In this document: positions 21,097 to 29,355 of the stretch, in pieces
Layout: the number at the start of each line of letters is the position of its first letter
Numbering within the stretch: the first letter of the stretch is position 1
Assembly: GCA_040506895.1 (NCBI GenBank)
Contig: JBEVVY010000001.1
Span: 2,527,116 to 2,591,115 of the forward strand
Reading direction: 5' to 3'
DNA length: 64,000 nt
Source: Sedimenticola_A sp040506895
Lineage (GTDB): Bacteria; Pseudomonadota; Gammaproteobacteria; Chromatiales; Chromatiaceae
Notes under the pieces: model-generated
Seen by the model: the letters and a program-made list of their open reading frames with translations, nothing else
Told to the model about the DNA's origin: nothing
Databases searched by the model: none
Made by a program: the position numbers and the translations under genes

Positions 21097-21485
21097 AGGA
21101 ACCTGTTTGGGTATTGCCTGAGACTGTTTTGGCAATACACCAAATGCTTTTGGCAGAGCATGGTGGGCTATCCGGTATTCGAGACCAAAAACTACTCGAT
21201 TCAGCCTTGGCACGGCCTCGCCAAAGGCTTTCTTATGATCAGAATGCTTCAATTTTCGAATTAGCCGCTTCATACAGTTTCGGCCTTGCCAGGAATCACC
21301 CCTTCGTAGATGGCAACAAACGAATTGCTCTTACCGTAGCCGCTGTTTTTCTGGAGTTGAATCGATACTCGCTAGATGCCCCGGAAGCAGAAGCTGTCAT
21401 CATGTATGAGCAATTGGCTTCTGGTGATATAACCGAAGACTCACTCGCTGACTGGTTTCGAGAGTCATCCATTTTCAATGCCTAA
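21093..21485 (+). CDS. doc: Doc-like Fic-fold toxin (death on curing)
   Basis: A 130-residue Fic-domain protein of the Doc class, which in phage P1 phosphorylates EF-Tu and stops translation. The Fic motif is complete at residues 69-77 (HPFVDGNKR), with Gly where Doc often has Ala. LSGIRDQKLLDSAL near residue 26 is typical of the family. It is translationally coupled to the AbrB-type antitoxin. Its TAA stop lies in the GCCTAAC that opens the right-hand attC-like site. AbrB with Doc is a known but less common pairing than Phd with Doc. Confidence 0.9.
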   Translation: MKEPVWVLPETVLAIHQMLLAEHGGLSGIRDQKLLDSALARPRQRLSYDQNASIFELAASYSFGLARNHPFVDGNKRIALTVAAVFLELNRYSLDAPEAEAVIMYEQLASGDITEDSLADWFRESSIFNA

Positions 21486-21525
21486 CCCGGATCACCTCCC
21501 TGTCCCCTCATCCACCTTGTTAGAG
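21480..21525 (+). other. Short attC-like site right of the AbrB/Doc cassette
   Basis: Starts with GCCTAAC and ends with GTTAGAG, and shares CCACCTTGTTAG with the left site. At 46 bp it is shorter than the other attC sites here and its inner stem is poor, so it may be degenerate. The last bases also form the stop codon of the convergent permease gene. Confidence 0.5.
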
Positions 21526-22743
21526 CAGCAGTTCCACCAGGCCGTACAAGGCGAACGAGCCACTCACGACAAACCCGATGAGCGGCACCCACCTGGGCAC
21601 GGTCCAGACGCCGGCAGGTGCCGGCTGCCCCTTCAGCCGCAGCAGCGATAGATTGACCAGCGAGAAGACCACCAGGGTGATGACCGAGGTGGCGGTCGCC
21701 AGCTCCACCAGGGGCAGCCAGAGGGCAAGCACCACCACCAGCAGGGTAACCAGTGCCGTGGCGACCAGGGGGGTGCGGGTTCTGGGATGGATATAGGCAA
21801 GCCCACCGGGGATGGAGCCGAGGTTGGCCAGTCCGTAGAGCACACGCGAAGCGAGAATCACCTGCACCAGCGCCCCGTTGATGATGGCGAACAGCGCCAC
21901 CACCCCGACCAGCGTGGAATCCTGTCCCGTGTTGAGTTCATAGACCAGCGCCAGGGGTGCCTCGCTCTCGCCGAGCTGCTCCAGCGGGACGGTCAATATG
22001 GCCGCCAGGCTGACCAGCATATAGAGCAGCGTGGTCACCACCAGGGTGATGACGATCGCCAGGGGCAACATACGCTCCACCCGCTTCACCTCCTCGGCCA
22101 CGTTGACCATATCCTCGAAGCCGAGAAAGGCGTAAAAGGCCAGCAGCGAGGCCGCCAGCAACCCATGCCAGGCCTGCATACCATCGCCCACGAACAGTTC
22201 CGGCACTCTCCCGGGCAGGGTGGCGAAACCCTCGCGCGCAACCCAGATCACCAGCAGCAGGCCAACGATCTCCACCAGGGTGATGAACGCCGCGGTCAGC
22301 ACCGACTCGTTGATCCCCAGGGCGGCAACCACGCCCAGTACCAGCACGAACAGCAGGATCGTGATCCACTCGGGCAGGGCCGTGAACGCCCCCAGGTATC
22401 CGACGAAGGCGGTGCCCAGGGTGGCGCTGGCCACCGTGGCCGCCAGTACCACCAGGAGGCCGACCAGCGTCGACAGCAGCGGCAGGCCCAGCCCCTCGCG
22501 CACATAGACCGCCTCGCCGGCGCTGCGGGGAAACCGTGACGACATCTCTGCAAAGCTCAATGCGGTGAAGGCGGCCATCACCGAGGCCAGCAGAAATGCC
22601 CAAGGTGCGAGCATGCCGGCTGTACCCGCAACCTTCCCGGTCAGGGCGTAAATCCCCGCGCCAATTGTCGTCCCCAGGCCGTAGAGGGTGATCATCGGCA
22701 GGTTCAGCGAGCGCCGCAGCGTGGGTCTGTCGTTCATGCTCAC
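21520..22743 (-). CDS. APC-family amino acid permease
   Basis: A 407-residue membrane transporter with about eleven or twelve transmembrane segments. The N-terminal GLGTTIGAGIYALTG in TM1 is the substrate-binding glycine motif of the amino acid-polyamine-organocation superfamily, and SFAEMSSRFPRSAGEAVYV is the family signature after TM2. The substrate is probably an amino acid and cannot be refined. It is convergent with recQ/doc, and its stop codon lies in the attC-like site. Confidence 0.9.
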   Translation of the reverse strand: MSMNDRPTLRRSLNLPMITLYGLGTTIGAGIYALTGKVAGTAGMLAPWAFLLASVMAAFTALSFAEMSSRFPRSAGEAVYVREGLGLPLLSTLVGLLVVLAATVASATLGTAFVGYLGAFTALPEWITILLFVLVLGVVAALGINESVLTAAFITLVEIVGLLLVIWVAREGFATLPGRVPELFVGDGMQAWHGLLAASLLAFYAFLGFEDMVNVAEEVKRVERMLPLAIVITLVVTTLLYMLVSLAAILTVPLEQLGESEAPLALVYELNTGQDSTLVGVVALFAIINGALVQVILASRVLYGLANLGSIPGGLAYIHPRTRTPLVATALVTLLVVVLALWLPLVELATATSVITLVVFSLVNLSLLRLKGQPAPAGVWTVPRWVPLIGFVVSGSFALYGLVELLL

Positions 22744-22896
22744 CAGCTCCCTATCTACCCTAATAATGGGCTCCCCGGGGCCGATCTGCCACTTTCATTC
22801 ACGTGAGTTCACCGGCCAGTGGATCGGAGATGTGGCCAGTTATTGAAAAGTGGGTTATCTTTCCGGCGTTTTCCAAGCAGAAACAAGGCGGGAACC

Positions 22897-23004
22897 ATGA
22901 GCAAACCCTTTGTCGCCAACCTGGATGCGCCTAAGCGCCTGGTAATCCCATCGGTGCCAGGGGCGCCGACCACCAGGCCGGACTGGCTGGCTGAGTCCCC
23001 CTGA
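22897..23004 (+). CDS. Possible 35-residue leader peptide before tsaC
   Basis: A short open frame (MSKPFVANLDAPKRLVIPSV then GAPTTRPDWLAESP) with AGGCGGG upstream of its ATG. Its TGA overlaps the tsaC ATG (TGATG), so translation could be coupled. No family is recognised. It may be chance coding; codon use looks like that of the host genes. Confidence 0.35.
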   Translation: MSKPFVANLDAPKRLVIPSVPGAPTTRPDWLAESP

Positions 23005-23561
23005 TGCTTCACCCCTGGAAACTGAGAGAGGCCGCCCGCTGCTTCTGGCGGGGCGGCCTGCTCGCCTACCCCACCGAGGCGGTCTTCGGGCTGGGCTGCG
23101 ACCCGCTCGATGAGCAAGCCGTCCACCGTATCCTGCAGCTCAAGCAGCGCCCGGTGGAGAAGGGACTGATCCTGATCGCCGCCGACTTCGAGCAGCTGCG
23201 CCCCTTCGTGCGCACGGTCGACGATCAGACCATGCAGCGTGTCTTCGACTCCTGGCCCGGCCCCAACACCTGGCTGTTGCCGGCAGCCGAGGACCTCCCC
23301 TACTGGCTGAAAGGCGAACACGCCACCCTCGCGGTCAGGGTCACTGCACACCCGGTGGCCGCGGCACTCTGCCGTGCCTGCGGATCGCCCCTGGTCTCCA
23401 CCAGCGCCAACTTGGCCGGCCATCCCCCGGCCCGCACGCCACTGGCAGTGCAGCGCAGCCTGGGTGACGGCATCGACATGCTGATCCACGCTCCCGTGGG
23501 AGAACAGGCACAACCGAGCACCATCACCGATGCCCTTTCTGGCCGTGTCATCAGAGGCTGA
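23004..23561 (+). CDS. tsaC: Threonylcarbamoyl-AMP synthase TsaC (YrdC)
   Basis: Makes threonylcarbamoyl-AMP from threonine, bicarbonate and ATP for the t6A37 modification of ANN-decoding tRNAs. The 185-residue single-domain form matches E. coli TsaC. Visible are LAYPTEAVFGLGCDP near residue 19, KQRPVEKGLILIA, the basic LAVRVTAHP strand and STSANLAGHPP near residue 131. The gene is followed at once by hemF. Confidence 0.95.
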   Translation: MLHPWKLREAARCFWRGGLLAYPTEAVFGLGCDPLDEQAVHRILQLKQRPVEKGLILIAADFEQLRPFVRTVDDQTMQRVFDSWPGPNTWLLPAAEDLPYWLKGEHATLAVRVTAHPVAAALCRACGSPLVSTSANLAGHPPARTPLAVQRSLGDGIDMLIHAPVGEQAQPSTITDALSGRVIRG

Positions 23562-23565
23562 ACCC

Positions 23566-24483
23566 ATGGAAGAGAACCGCCCCGATGCCGATGCGGTAAA
23601 ACAGGCACTGCTGAAGATCCAGGACGACATCTGCCGGGACCTGGAGTCCATCGACAGCAAGCAGTTCATGGAGGACGCCTGGACCCGTGAAAACGGCGGC
23701 AGCGGCCGCAGCCGGGTATTGGAAGGCGGCGAGGTCTGGGAAAAGGCAGGGGTCAACTTCTCCCATGTCTTCGGCGACAAGCTGCCACCCTCGGCCACCA
23801 CAAAGCGCCCCGAGCTGGCCGGACGCAGCTACCAGGCCATGGGGGTCTCGCTGGTGATACACCCCCGCAACCCCTATGCCCCCACCTCTCACGCCAACGT
23901 GCGCTTCTTCATTGCCGAAGCGGAGGGCGAAGAGCCGATCTGGTGGTTCGGCGGCGGCTACGACCTCACCCCCTACTACCCTTTCGAAGAGGACATCATC
24001 ACCTGGCACCAGCGCTCCAGGGATCTGTGCGAACCCTTCGGCGAGGACCTCTATCCCCAGCTCAAGCAGTGGTGCGACGACTACTTCTACCTGCCCCACC
24101 GTAAAGAGCACCGGGGTGTGGGGGGGCTCTTCTTCGACGACTGGAACCTGTGGGAGTTCGACAAGTGCTTCGAGCTGATGAAAAAGGTGGGAGAAGGCTT
24201 CACCGCCAGCTACCTGCCCATAGTCGATAAACGCAAGGACCATCCCTACGGCGAGCGTGAGCGTGACTTCCAGTGCTATCGCCGGGGACGTTACGTGGAG
24301 TTCAACCTGGTATTCGACCGCGGCACCCTGTTCGGTCTGCAATCGGGCGGACGTACCGAATCGATACTGATGTCACTGCCACCGGTGGTTCACTGGAACT
24401 ACGGCTACGAGCCGGAGCCAGGCACTGCCGAGGCAGAGATATACGACTACATCCGCGAACCCAGGGATTGGCTCGGGCAATAG
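23566..24483 (+). CDS. hemF: Oxygen-dependent coproporphyrinogen III oxidase
   Basis: Converts coproporphyrinogen III to protoporphyrinogen IX with O2. The 305-residue protein has the conserved HPRNPYAPTSHANVRFF, WWFGGGYDLTPYYPFEED and EHRGVGGLFFDD blocks, and FNLVFDRGTLFGLQSGGRTE near the end. The start at 23566 (MEENRPD) gives normal length; the frame is open further upstream into tsaC. It lies 4 bp after tsaC and probably shares its transcript. It implies aerobic haem synthesis. Confidence 0.96.
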   Translation: MEENRPDADAVKQALLKIQDDICRDLESIDSKQFMEDAWTRENGGSGRSRVLEGGEVWEKAGVNFSHVFGDKLPPSATTKRPELAGRSYQAMGVSLVIHPRNPYAPTSHANVRFFIAEAEGEEPIWWFGGGYDLTPYYPFEEDIITWHQRSRDLCEPFGEDLYPQLKQWCDDYFYLPHRKEHRGVGGLFFDDWNLWEFDKCFELMKKVGEGFTASYLPIVDKRKDHPYGERERDFQCYRRGRYVEFNLVFDRGTLFGLQSGGRTESILMSLPPVVHWNYGYEPEPGTAEAEIYDYIREPRDWLGQ

Positions 24484-24520
24484 GGTAGATCAGCCCTCGA
24501 CCTAGCCGCGCAAAGACCTC

Positions 24521-25225
24521 TTAATTAGGCACTCTCACTGGAATAGCTGAAGTACACGCCTGCAGAGAGTTGAGCAGTTCATCCACCCGTTGTGTCAGAG
24601 AGGCTTCCATCTCGGCCTCGGTGGTCTCGGTATTGGGCTGGGGCGCCGGCTGAATAAACGCCACCTCGATACGGTCATGCCCCCGAACGAAGAGCCGATG
24701 GACCGACATGCTGACCAGTGATTTGTCGGCAGGAGAGAAAAAAGAGCGCGTCAGGGGAAAGGGTCCCATCTTGTTACCATCCTTCGGATTGTTGGCGACG
24801 ATCTCAATGGTTGGACCGAAGTCACCGACACCCTCTTCAACCAGGTACCTGATACCCGCCTCGTTGAGCTTCTCCGCGCTGCGTCTTTCATTATCGAGCA
24901 TTTTCAGGTAAGCCTCTTTTGTCGTCTGCTCAGCCGGTACCGTTGAGACGGCGATGGTCCCAACCAGGTGACCGGGATAGGCGACATGCACGAGGTAGAT
25001 CGCCCCGCCTTTCAGAAAGGCGTGCTGCAGACTTTTTGCCTTATCGGGCTGAGCGAACTCCACGCAGTAAACACCGGGAAGGGCGTGCTTACCGTCCCAT
25101 TCACCTTTCAGCATCCTGATATCGTAAACCTTGCCGCTGATTTCATATTTTTCCTGGGCAATGCCAAGCGTCGAAAAAGAGATCAAAAACAATGCGACAA
25201 CCAATCGAATCGAACCAGACAACAT
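24521..25225 (-). CDS. Exported protein of unknown function
   Basis: A 234-residue protein with a clear signal peptide (about residues 1-23, ending GIAQ). The mature part is predicted soluble and mixed alpha/beta, with no motif I recognise. It contains a single region (IRYLVEEGVGDFGPTIEIVA) that looks like a beta-strand core. Base composition is lower in GC than hemF. It is followed on the same strand by nothing close; the C39-like gene lies 6 bp upstream, so the two may be cotranscribed. Confidence 0.65.
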   Translation of the reverse strand: MLSGSIRLVVALFLISFSTLGIAQEKYEISGKVYDIRMLKGEWDGKHALPGVYCVEFAQPDKAKSLQHAFLKGGAIYLVHVAYPGHLVGTIAVSTVPAEQTTKEAYLKMLDNERRSAEKLNEAGIRYLVEEGVGDFGPTIEIVANNPKDGNKMGPFPLTRSFFSPADKSLVSMSVHRLFVRGHDRIEVAFIQPAPQPNTETTEAEMEASLTQRVDELLNSLQACTSAIPVRVPN

Positions 25226-25231
25226 GGCACC

Positions 25232-25648
25232 CTACCCTCTGTTTTTTATTTCTATATACCACTTCGGCTTCATGCGGCCGAAGTCGGTTCTCAGGTTACA
25301 CTTCAGCCCCTTCTTTGAATCGAGCACATATTGCCGAGCGCCTTCACGCACGAAGACAACCCAGTGCCAGAAAGGCCGACCATCTTCCAGGTGCCACTTG
25401 ATCGATAAAAGTGCACAGTCCGGCAACCGGTCCCAGCCATTGAACGGCCTTTCGACCTTATCCGCTTCCACGCCCAGCTCGCCTAACAGTCGGCGTACCG
25501 GATCGGTACTGGACCAGAGCGACTGATCACTGGCAACGATACCGATACCCCCGGCTATCTTTTTAGCCTTCTTGTAGGTGATACCCGCAACTGCTGCCGC
25601 GCTGGCAATAGCGCAACCTGTCGTTTCTTCCTGGATCACCGGTTTCAT
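25232..25648 (-). CDS. C39-like papain-fold peptidase domain protein
   Basis: A 138-residue protein that carries the residues of a papain-like protease: Gln6 and Cys12 in QEETTGCAIASAAAVAG, His95 in FWHWVVFV and Asp110 in YVLDSKKG. This is the spacing of C39-like domains, which remove leader peptides after double-Gly sites or act as free hydrolases. There is no signal peptide, ATP-binding domain or membrane segment, so it is not a bacteriocin ABC exporter by itself. It lies next to a secreted protein of unknown function. Substrate unknown. Confidence 0.72.
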   Translation of the reverse strand: MKPVIQEETTGCAIASAAAVAGITYKKAKKIAGGIGIVASDQSLWSSTDPVRRLLGELGVEADKVERPFNGWDRLPDCALLSIKWHLEDGRPFWHWVVFVREGARQYVLDSKKGLKCNLRTDFGRMKPKWYIEIKNRG

Positions 25649-25690
25649 AACAACATCCTGAAAACAAACACGGGCAACCTGGCCCTGTGA

Positions 25691-26602
25691 TTAATCTTTC
25701 CTGTTGCTGATGAGATACTGCAAGTGTTCAATACCCGTACCACAACAGCCCCCGAGCATCCGCACACCGTAGTTGGCATTCAGGTTCAACATCAAACGAC
25801 CCCACTCGGAAACGCTATCGACCTTGAGCTCGCCTGCCTTCTCCAGCTCACTATGATCGAGTGACGAAGCGTTTGCCTGGTAACCGATAAGTCTCGAAAA
25901 TATTTTTCCAGGCTGCTCTTCTGGACGCAAGAAGGAAGGATGGGCACAGTTGACCATGTAGCCAAGGGGCTGCCTTGTCGTATTGCCATCGATTAAATCG
26001 ATCGCCTGATCCAGGCGACTCCCATCCAACACCCGTCCGCTCCTATCAATCACAAAGCTGATGATATACGGGATATCCATCAGCTCCATCACTTGCGCAA
26101 TACCGAGCGCCTCCTGAACATTAGGGAGTGTTTCGGCAATAAGAAAATCAACGCCACCCTTTGCCAGCTGCTCGATCTGCCACGAGTGGAAATCCCTTGC
26201 TTCCGTAACAGACAATCCCTCTCCCGGCAGGTAGCAATCGTTCTTGCAGCCGATCATTCCGCCAATTTTCACAGCATTGTCACTACTGTTTTCTGAATCG
26301 CGAAGCGCGCGCATATAGGAGACAGCATCCCCATTTATGCTGTTGCTGATATCTGCTTCATTTACCCTGCTCTTGTTTGCCCGCCAGGTAGGGGAGCATA
26401 CGAGCATTGGCAGGCCAGCCTCGATTGCCAACTTTATGTATGCCCTGTATAGGGTGCTCATCACATCACTGGCAACTGGATCATAAATGAGCGGTGCGTT
26501 CACAAGTGTTTCGTGCAGGCGCACCTTTCCAGAGCGCCTCAGCTGCTCAACAATCGCAGCCTCCATCAGAACAAGCTGATCGTCTTCGAGAAGTTTCTTC
26601 AT
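25691..26602 (-). CDS. Homocysteine S-methyltransferase family protein
   Basis: A 303-residue TIM-barrel of the betaine/S-methylmethionine homocysteine methyltransferase family. The zinc-binding cysteines are visible in YMVNCAHPSFL and in GGCCGTGIEHL near the C-terminus. LICSPTWRANKS-like and FLIAETLPNVQEA segments are typical. It would methylate homocysteine to methionine from a small methyl donor that cannot be told from sequence. The usual opening LDGAT is replaced by LMEAA. It belongs to an AT-richer accessory block with yjbQ and a LysE exporter on the same strand. Confidence 0.85.
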   Translation of the reverse strand: MKKLLEDDQLVLMEAAIVEQLRRSGKVRLHETLVNAPLIYDPVASDVMSTLYRAYIKLAIEAGLPMLVCSPTWRANKSRVNEADISNSINGDAVSYMRALRDSENSSDNAVKIGGMIGCKNDCYLPGEGLSVTEARDFHSWQIEQLAKGGVDFLIAETLPNVQEALGIAQVMELMDIPYIISFVIDRSGRVLDGSRLDQAIDLIDGNTTRQPLGYMVNCAHPSFLRPEEQPGKIFSRLIGYQANASSLDHSELEKAGELKVDSVSEWGRLMLNLNANYGVRMLGGCCGTGIEHLQYLISNRKD

Positions 26603-26719
26603 ATCCTTGAAGCCGGCATCCGCATAAACGATGCACTGCCTGGCGCATCAATCCGGAATGCAATTGTGAGCGTACTCATACGCACGCCAGGAAACCGGTT
26701 AATGACAACCGCCAGCCCT

Positions 26720-27163
26720 TCACTCAATCCCCAGCACCTGCACGGCCAGTTTACGATCGCGTGGACCATCCATCTCCAGCAGCAGGATGGACTGGTAACG
26801 ACCAAGAGAGAGTGAACCGTTGTGTACCGTTACCGTCTCACCGTTCCCAAGCATCATGGCGATCAGGTGAGCGTGTGCGTTCTCGGGTTCGTCAGGCGGA
26901 ATATTGACCCGCAGGTGCAGATCGTTGTGCTTATACGGATCTTCAGGTGGCGCAATCTTCAAAAAGAAGTTGCGGATATCATCGAAGAGACGCTCTTCAT
27001 TTTCGTTTATCGAGAGTGCGCAAGTGGTATGCAGCGAGGTGACAGTAACCATCCCCTCTCTGACACCTGACTCCCTTATCACGGCACGAATATTCTCAGT
27101 CACATCCAGAACATGAAAAGATTCGACCGTGGCTACATTCAGTTCCCGGTAATAGCTCAACAT
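26720..27163 (-). CDS. yjbQ: YjbQ / UPF0047 family protein
   Basis: A 147-residue protein of the UPF0047 family, members of which have weak thiamine-phosphate synthase activity. The conserved blocks are HTTCALSINENEERLF, the acidic and histidine residues in NDLHLRVNIPPDEPENAHAHL, NGSLSLGRYQSILLLEMDGP and a final arginine-rich strand. The physiological role is unclear. Spacing of 117 bp separates it from the homocysteine methyltransferase downstream. Confidence 0.9.
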   Translation of the reverse strand: MLSYYRELNVATVESFHVLDVTENIRAVIRESGVREGMVTVTSLHTTCALSINENEERLFDDIRNFFLKIAPPEDPYKHNDLHLRVNIPPDEPENAHAHLIAMMLGNGETVTVHNGSLSLGRYQSILLLEMDGPRDRKLAVQVLGIE

Positions 27164-27250
27164 CTATCAACCTTATATCAATATCGTTTTACCTATAGTG
27201 ACCTATTCTGTAGCGTCGAAGAGAAAAAAACGACCGTTTTAATGCGCATG

Positions 27251-27883
27251 CTAAGCGTGATCACGCGTAGCATTCGCAAGCACGATGCCAGAAGCGATGA
27301 ACGCAACGCCAAACAGCTTGCCCAGGATTTTTGGGGTTCCGGAAAACAACCGGTTCTTTGCATGTTCAACTGCCAACGCATATCCCACCAGGCATGAGAA
27401 AGAGAGGAACATGAATGTAGCGATAAGCAGGGAAAACTGAACCAGCAAGCTGCCATCGTGATCGATGAACTGCGGGAAAAGCGCCGTTGTGAATGCAATG
27501 GCTTTCGGGTTGCTCAAGGCGACAACCAAGCCCTGAACATACCCTTTCTTCCTACTTCTTTGCGGGATCTCATGTGCTTCAACGCGAGGGTCTACAACAA
27601 AGCCGCTTCTCCATATCTTGATACCCAAGTAGACAAGATATGCAGCTCCAGCGAGCTTGACTGCCTCGAAAATAACAGCCGAGTTCAATATAACCGCACT
27701 GAGACCCAACACCGATAACGCAGACATGACGAACAGCCCGGATATATTCCCCAAAATAGTGACGATGGAGTGCTTCCAGCCACATGCAGCACTATGTGAG
27801 GTCGCAAGCAGAACGGCCGGACCAGGTGTGACCGTGGCAATGAATGCAATAGACGAGAACAGCAACCAATTCTGGAATTCCAT
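27251..27883 (-). CDS. LysE/RhtB-family amino acid exporter
   Basis: A 210-residue membrane protein with six likely transmembrane segments. The N-terminal FIATVTPGPAVLLATSHS is the LysE/RhtB signature, and GLVVALSNPKAIAFTTALFPQF is the second conserved block. It should export an amino acid or homoserine-type compound. Its start lies 21 bp from the last attC site of the integron, so it marks the chromosomal boundary of the cassette array. Confidence 0.92.
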   Translation of the reverse strand: MEFQNWLLFSSIAFIATVTPGPAVLLATSHSAACGWKHSIVTILGNISGLFVMSALSVLGLSAVILNSAVIFEAVKLAGAAYLVYLGIKIWRSGFVVDPRVEAHEIPQRSRKKGYVQGLVVALSNPKAIAFTTALFPQFIDHDGSLLVQFSLLIATFMFLSFSCLVGYALAVEHAKNRLFSGTPKILGKLFGVAFIASGIVLANATRDHA

Positions 27884-27903
27884 CTATGTATGATCTCTTT
27901 TAC

Positions 27904-27973
27904 AGATAACGCCAAGCACTGCATATAAATGCGAGCGCATCGAGGATATTGTCCGGCAAGTCACTTGTTATGC
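27904..27973 (-). other. attC site, cassette 6 (GNAT)
   Basis: About 70 bp from AGATAAC to GTTATGC with partly complementary arms. It contains the stop codon of the GNAT gene. It is the outermost site of the array, farthest from the integrase. Confidence 0.68.
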
Positions 27974-28410
27974 GTTATATGTATATACATTCCATGAGCT
28001 TTTCTTTATATCAAGTGAGTCATAGAGTTTCTTGGCTTGCTCATTATCCTCAGCAGTTAGCCACTGTAACCGCGCTGCACCTTTACTGATAACAAACTGA
28101 AGGCAATGATTTATAAGCTTTCTTCCAATCCCTTTTCCTCTATGGCTTGGAATTGTATAGAGATCATTCATCACACCAACCTTGGCCGGAATGCTTGAAA
28201 CGTAGGTAAAATACACCGTAGCGAAAGCTACTGCTTTGCCTTCATTATTTCGATAAAGAAACAGGCATCCTTCATTTCCATTTTCATTGAACTGCGAAAA
28301 AAATTTCTATTTCTCTCATCGTCGATGTCATCTATTTTATAAAACTCTTGATATAGCCGAATTAACGGCAGCACTTCTTCTAAATTATTATCTGAGACTG
28401 GTTCGATCAC
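27968..28410 (-). pseudogene. GNAT acetyltransferase, frameshifted
   Basis: Two frames together make one GCN5-type acetyltransferase of about 147 residues. The N-terminal frame (from 28410, MIEPVSDNNLEEVLPLIRLY) loses register at about 28297, and the downstream frame continues with YVSSIPAKVGVMNDL, the acetyl-CoA loop SHRGKGIGRKLI and WLTAEDNEQAKKLYDSL. The break is at a run of seven T on the coding strand (28297-28303); eight would restore the frame. It may be a sequencing error, a dead gene or a slippage switch. It is the gene of integron cassette 6. Confidence 0.8.
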
Positions 28411-28413
28411 TTT

Positions 28414-28485
28414 TTATGACGCCTCACAGCACCGGTAAAATATGAGCTTGCGAGTATTTTATCCGTGTGACTGCGCTTGTTATGC
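28414..28485 (-). other. attC site, cassette 5 (YefM/YoeB)
   Basis: About 72 bp, ending in GTTATGC, with long arms GCACCGGTAAAATA and TATTTTATCCGTGT that pair with two mismatches. The left core is degenerate (TTATGAC). Confidence 0.7.
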
Positions 28486-28752
28486 TTATTCATAGTGTGT
28501 CCAAAGGCGCAGCACCTTGATGATTTGCTTATCTTCCAGCACTTGATAAACGATACGGTGTTGAATGTTGATTCGCCTAGAATATGCACCTGATAAATCA
28601 CCAACCAATTTTTCGTAAGGTGGTGGATTTTGATAGGGATCGTCTTCCAACAGTTTGAGCAAAGTTTGGGCTTTCTTTTTCAAGCCAGATGCGGCTAGTT
28701 TTTTTGCATCTTTTTGTGCATGTTTTGTATAGATAAGACGCCAACTCACCAA
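28486..28752 (-). CDS. YoeB/Txe-family mRNA-interferase toxin
   Basis: An 88-residue RelE-fold endoribonuclease that cuts mRNA at the ribosome. The YoeB traits are NPPPYEKLVGDLSGAYSRRI, with the catalytic Glu and Arg, and the terminal HYE in which His and Tyr act. It overlaps the YefM-like antitoxin gene by 7 bp. It sits between two attC sites as integron cassette 5, on the strand expected for genes read from the attI side. Confidence 0.93.
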   Translation of the reverse strand: MVSWRLIYTKHAQKDAKKLAASGLKKKAQTLLKLLEDDPYQNPPPYEKLVGDLSGAYSRRINIQHRIVYQVLEDKQIIKVLRLWTHYE

Positions 28753-28988
28753 TCAAGCTCCGAGTCACATTCAGAGACCGGCGTTTCCATACCCTCCTTG
28801 ATTGATTCCCTCATTCCGGGAATGGAAAGCAGGTGTAACGATTCGGCAATAGCGTTCCAGTCTTCCTCAGAAACTAGAACGGCATTTCCTCTTTTACCCG
28901 TAATAACAATGGGTTGGTGCGTATTTGTGGCCTCATCGATCAAGCTGTAGAGCTTTGACCGGGCTTCTGTGGCATTGAGAATAGTCAT
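28746..28988 (-). CDS. Phd/YefM-family antitoxin
   Basis: An 80-residue antitoxin with the N-terminal Phd/YefM DNA-binding and dimer domain (NATEARSKLYSLIDEA and PIVITGKRGNAVLVSEEDWNAI) and an acidic C-terminal tail that should wrap the YoeB-type toxin encoded just downstream. Antitoxin-first order and a 7-bp overlap support a working type II pair in cassette 5. Confidence 0.93.
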   Translation of the reverse strand: MTILNATEARSKLYSLIDEATNTHQPIVITGKRGNAVLVSEEDWNAIAESLHLLSIPGMRESIKEGMETPVSECDSELDW

Positions 28989-29038
28989 GTATCAGCCCTC
29001 CCTGACATAAGCGTACGTCATGCCGTACGTCTTTTCAA

Positions 29039-29097
29039 GCATAACGCCAACATAACCGCACCGCTTTGCTGGGTCCGGGTTGATGTTCTTGTTAGCT
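29039..29097 (-). other. attC site, cassette 4 (RelE/RHH)
   Basis: A compact 59-bp site from GCATAAC to GTTAGCT. The arms AACATAACCGCACC and GGGTCCGGGTTGATGTT pair with unpaired extra bases on one side, as in true attC sites. The RelE-type toxin ends inside it. Confidence 0.78.
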
Positions 29098-29355
29098 GCT
29101 TCTGTAAACTTGGGATCGATGCCCAACTTTGACGACAAGCACCACCACTTCAGCATCAATGATTTCATAGATGATTCGATAAACGCCCTGTCGTACCCGA
29201 TAACGCTCTTGACCAGATAACTTTGTGCAACCTTCACACCTTGGGTTTTCTGCCAAGGTATTTATTCGCCCCAATATTTTCTTTACATCGCTGTTTGGAA
29301 TGCATCGAAGGTCTTTGGCTACCGATTTTTTAAACTGAATTTCATATTTTGCCAT
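29092..29355 (-). CDS. RelE/ParE-superfamily toxin
   Basis: An 87-residue RelE-fold protein: YEIQFKKSVAKDLRCIP at the start, KLSGQERYRVRQGVYRIIYEI in the middle and VLVVKVGHRSQVY at the end, the pattern of RelE toxins that cut mRNA or, in the ParE branch, inhibit gyrase. The HR pair at the end favours the RelE branch. It overlaps a ribbon-helix-helix antitoxin gene by 14 bp. The stop TAA lies in the attC core. Cassette 4. Confidence 0.9.
   Translation of the reverse strand: MAKYEIQFKKSVAKDLRCIPNSDVKKILGRINTLAENPRCEGCTKLSGQERYRVRQGVYRIIYEIIDAEVVVLVVKVGHRSQVYRSS

Noticed and set aside
29039..29240. Alternative frame antisense-like to the RelE toxin (81 codons, minus strand)
   Set aside because: It overlaps relE in another frame and lacks toxin or antitoxin features.
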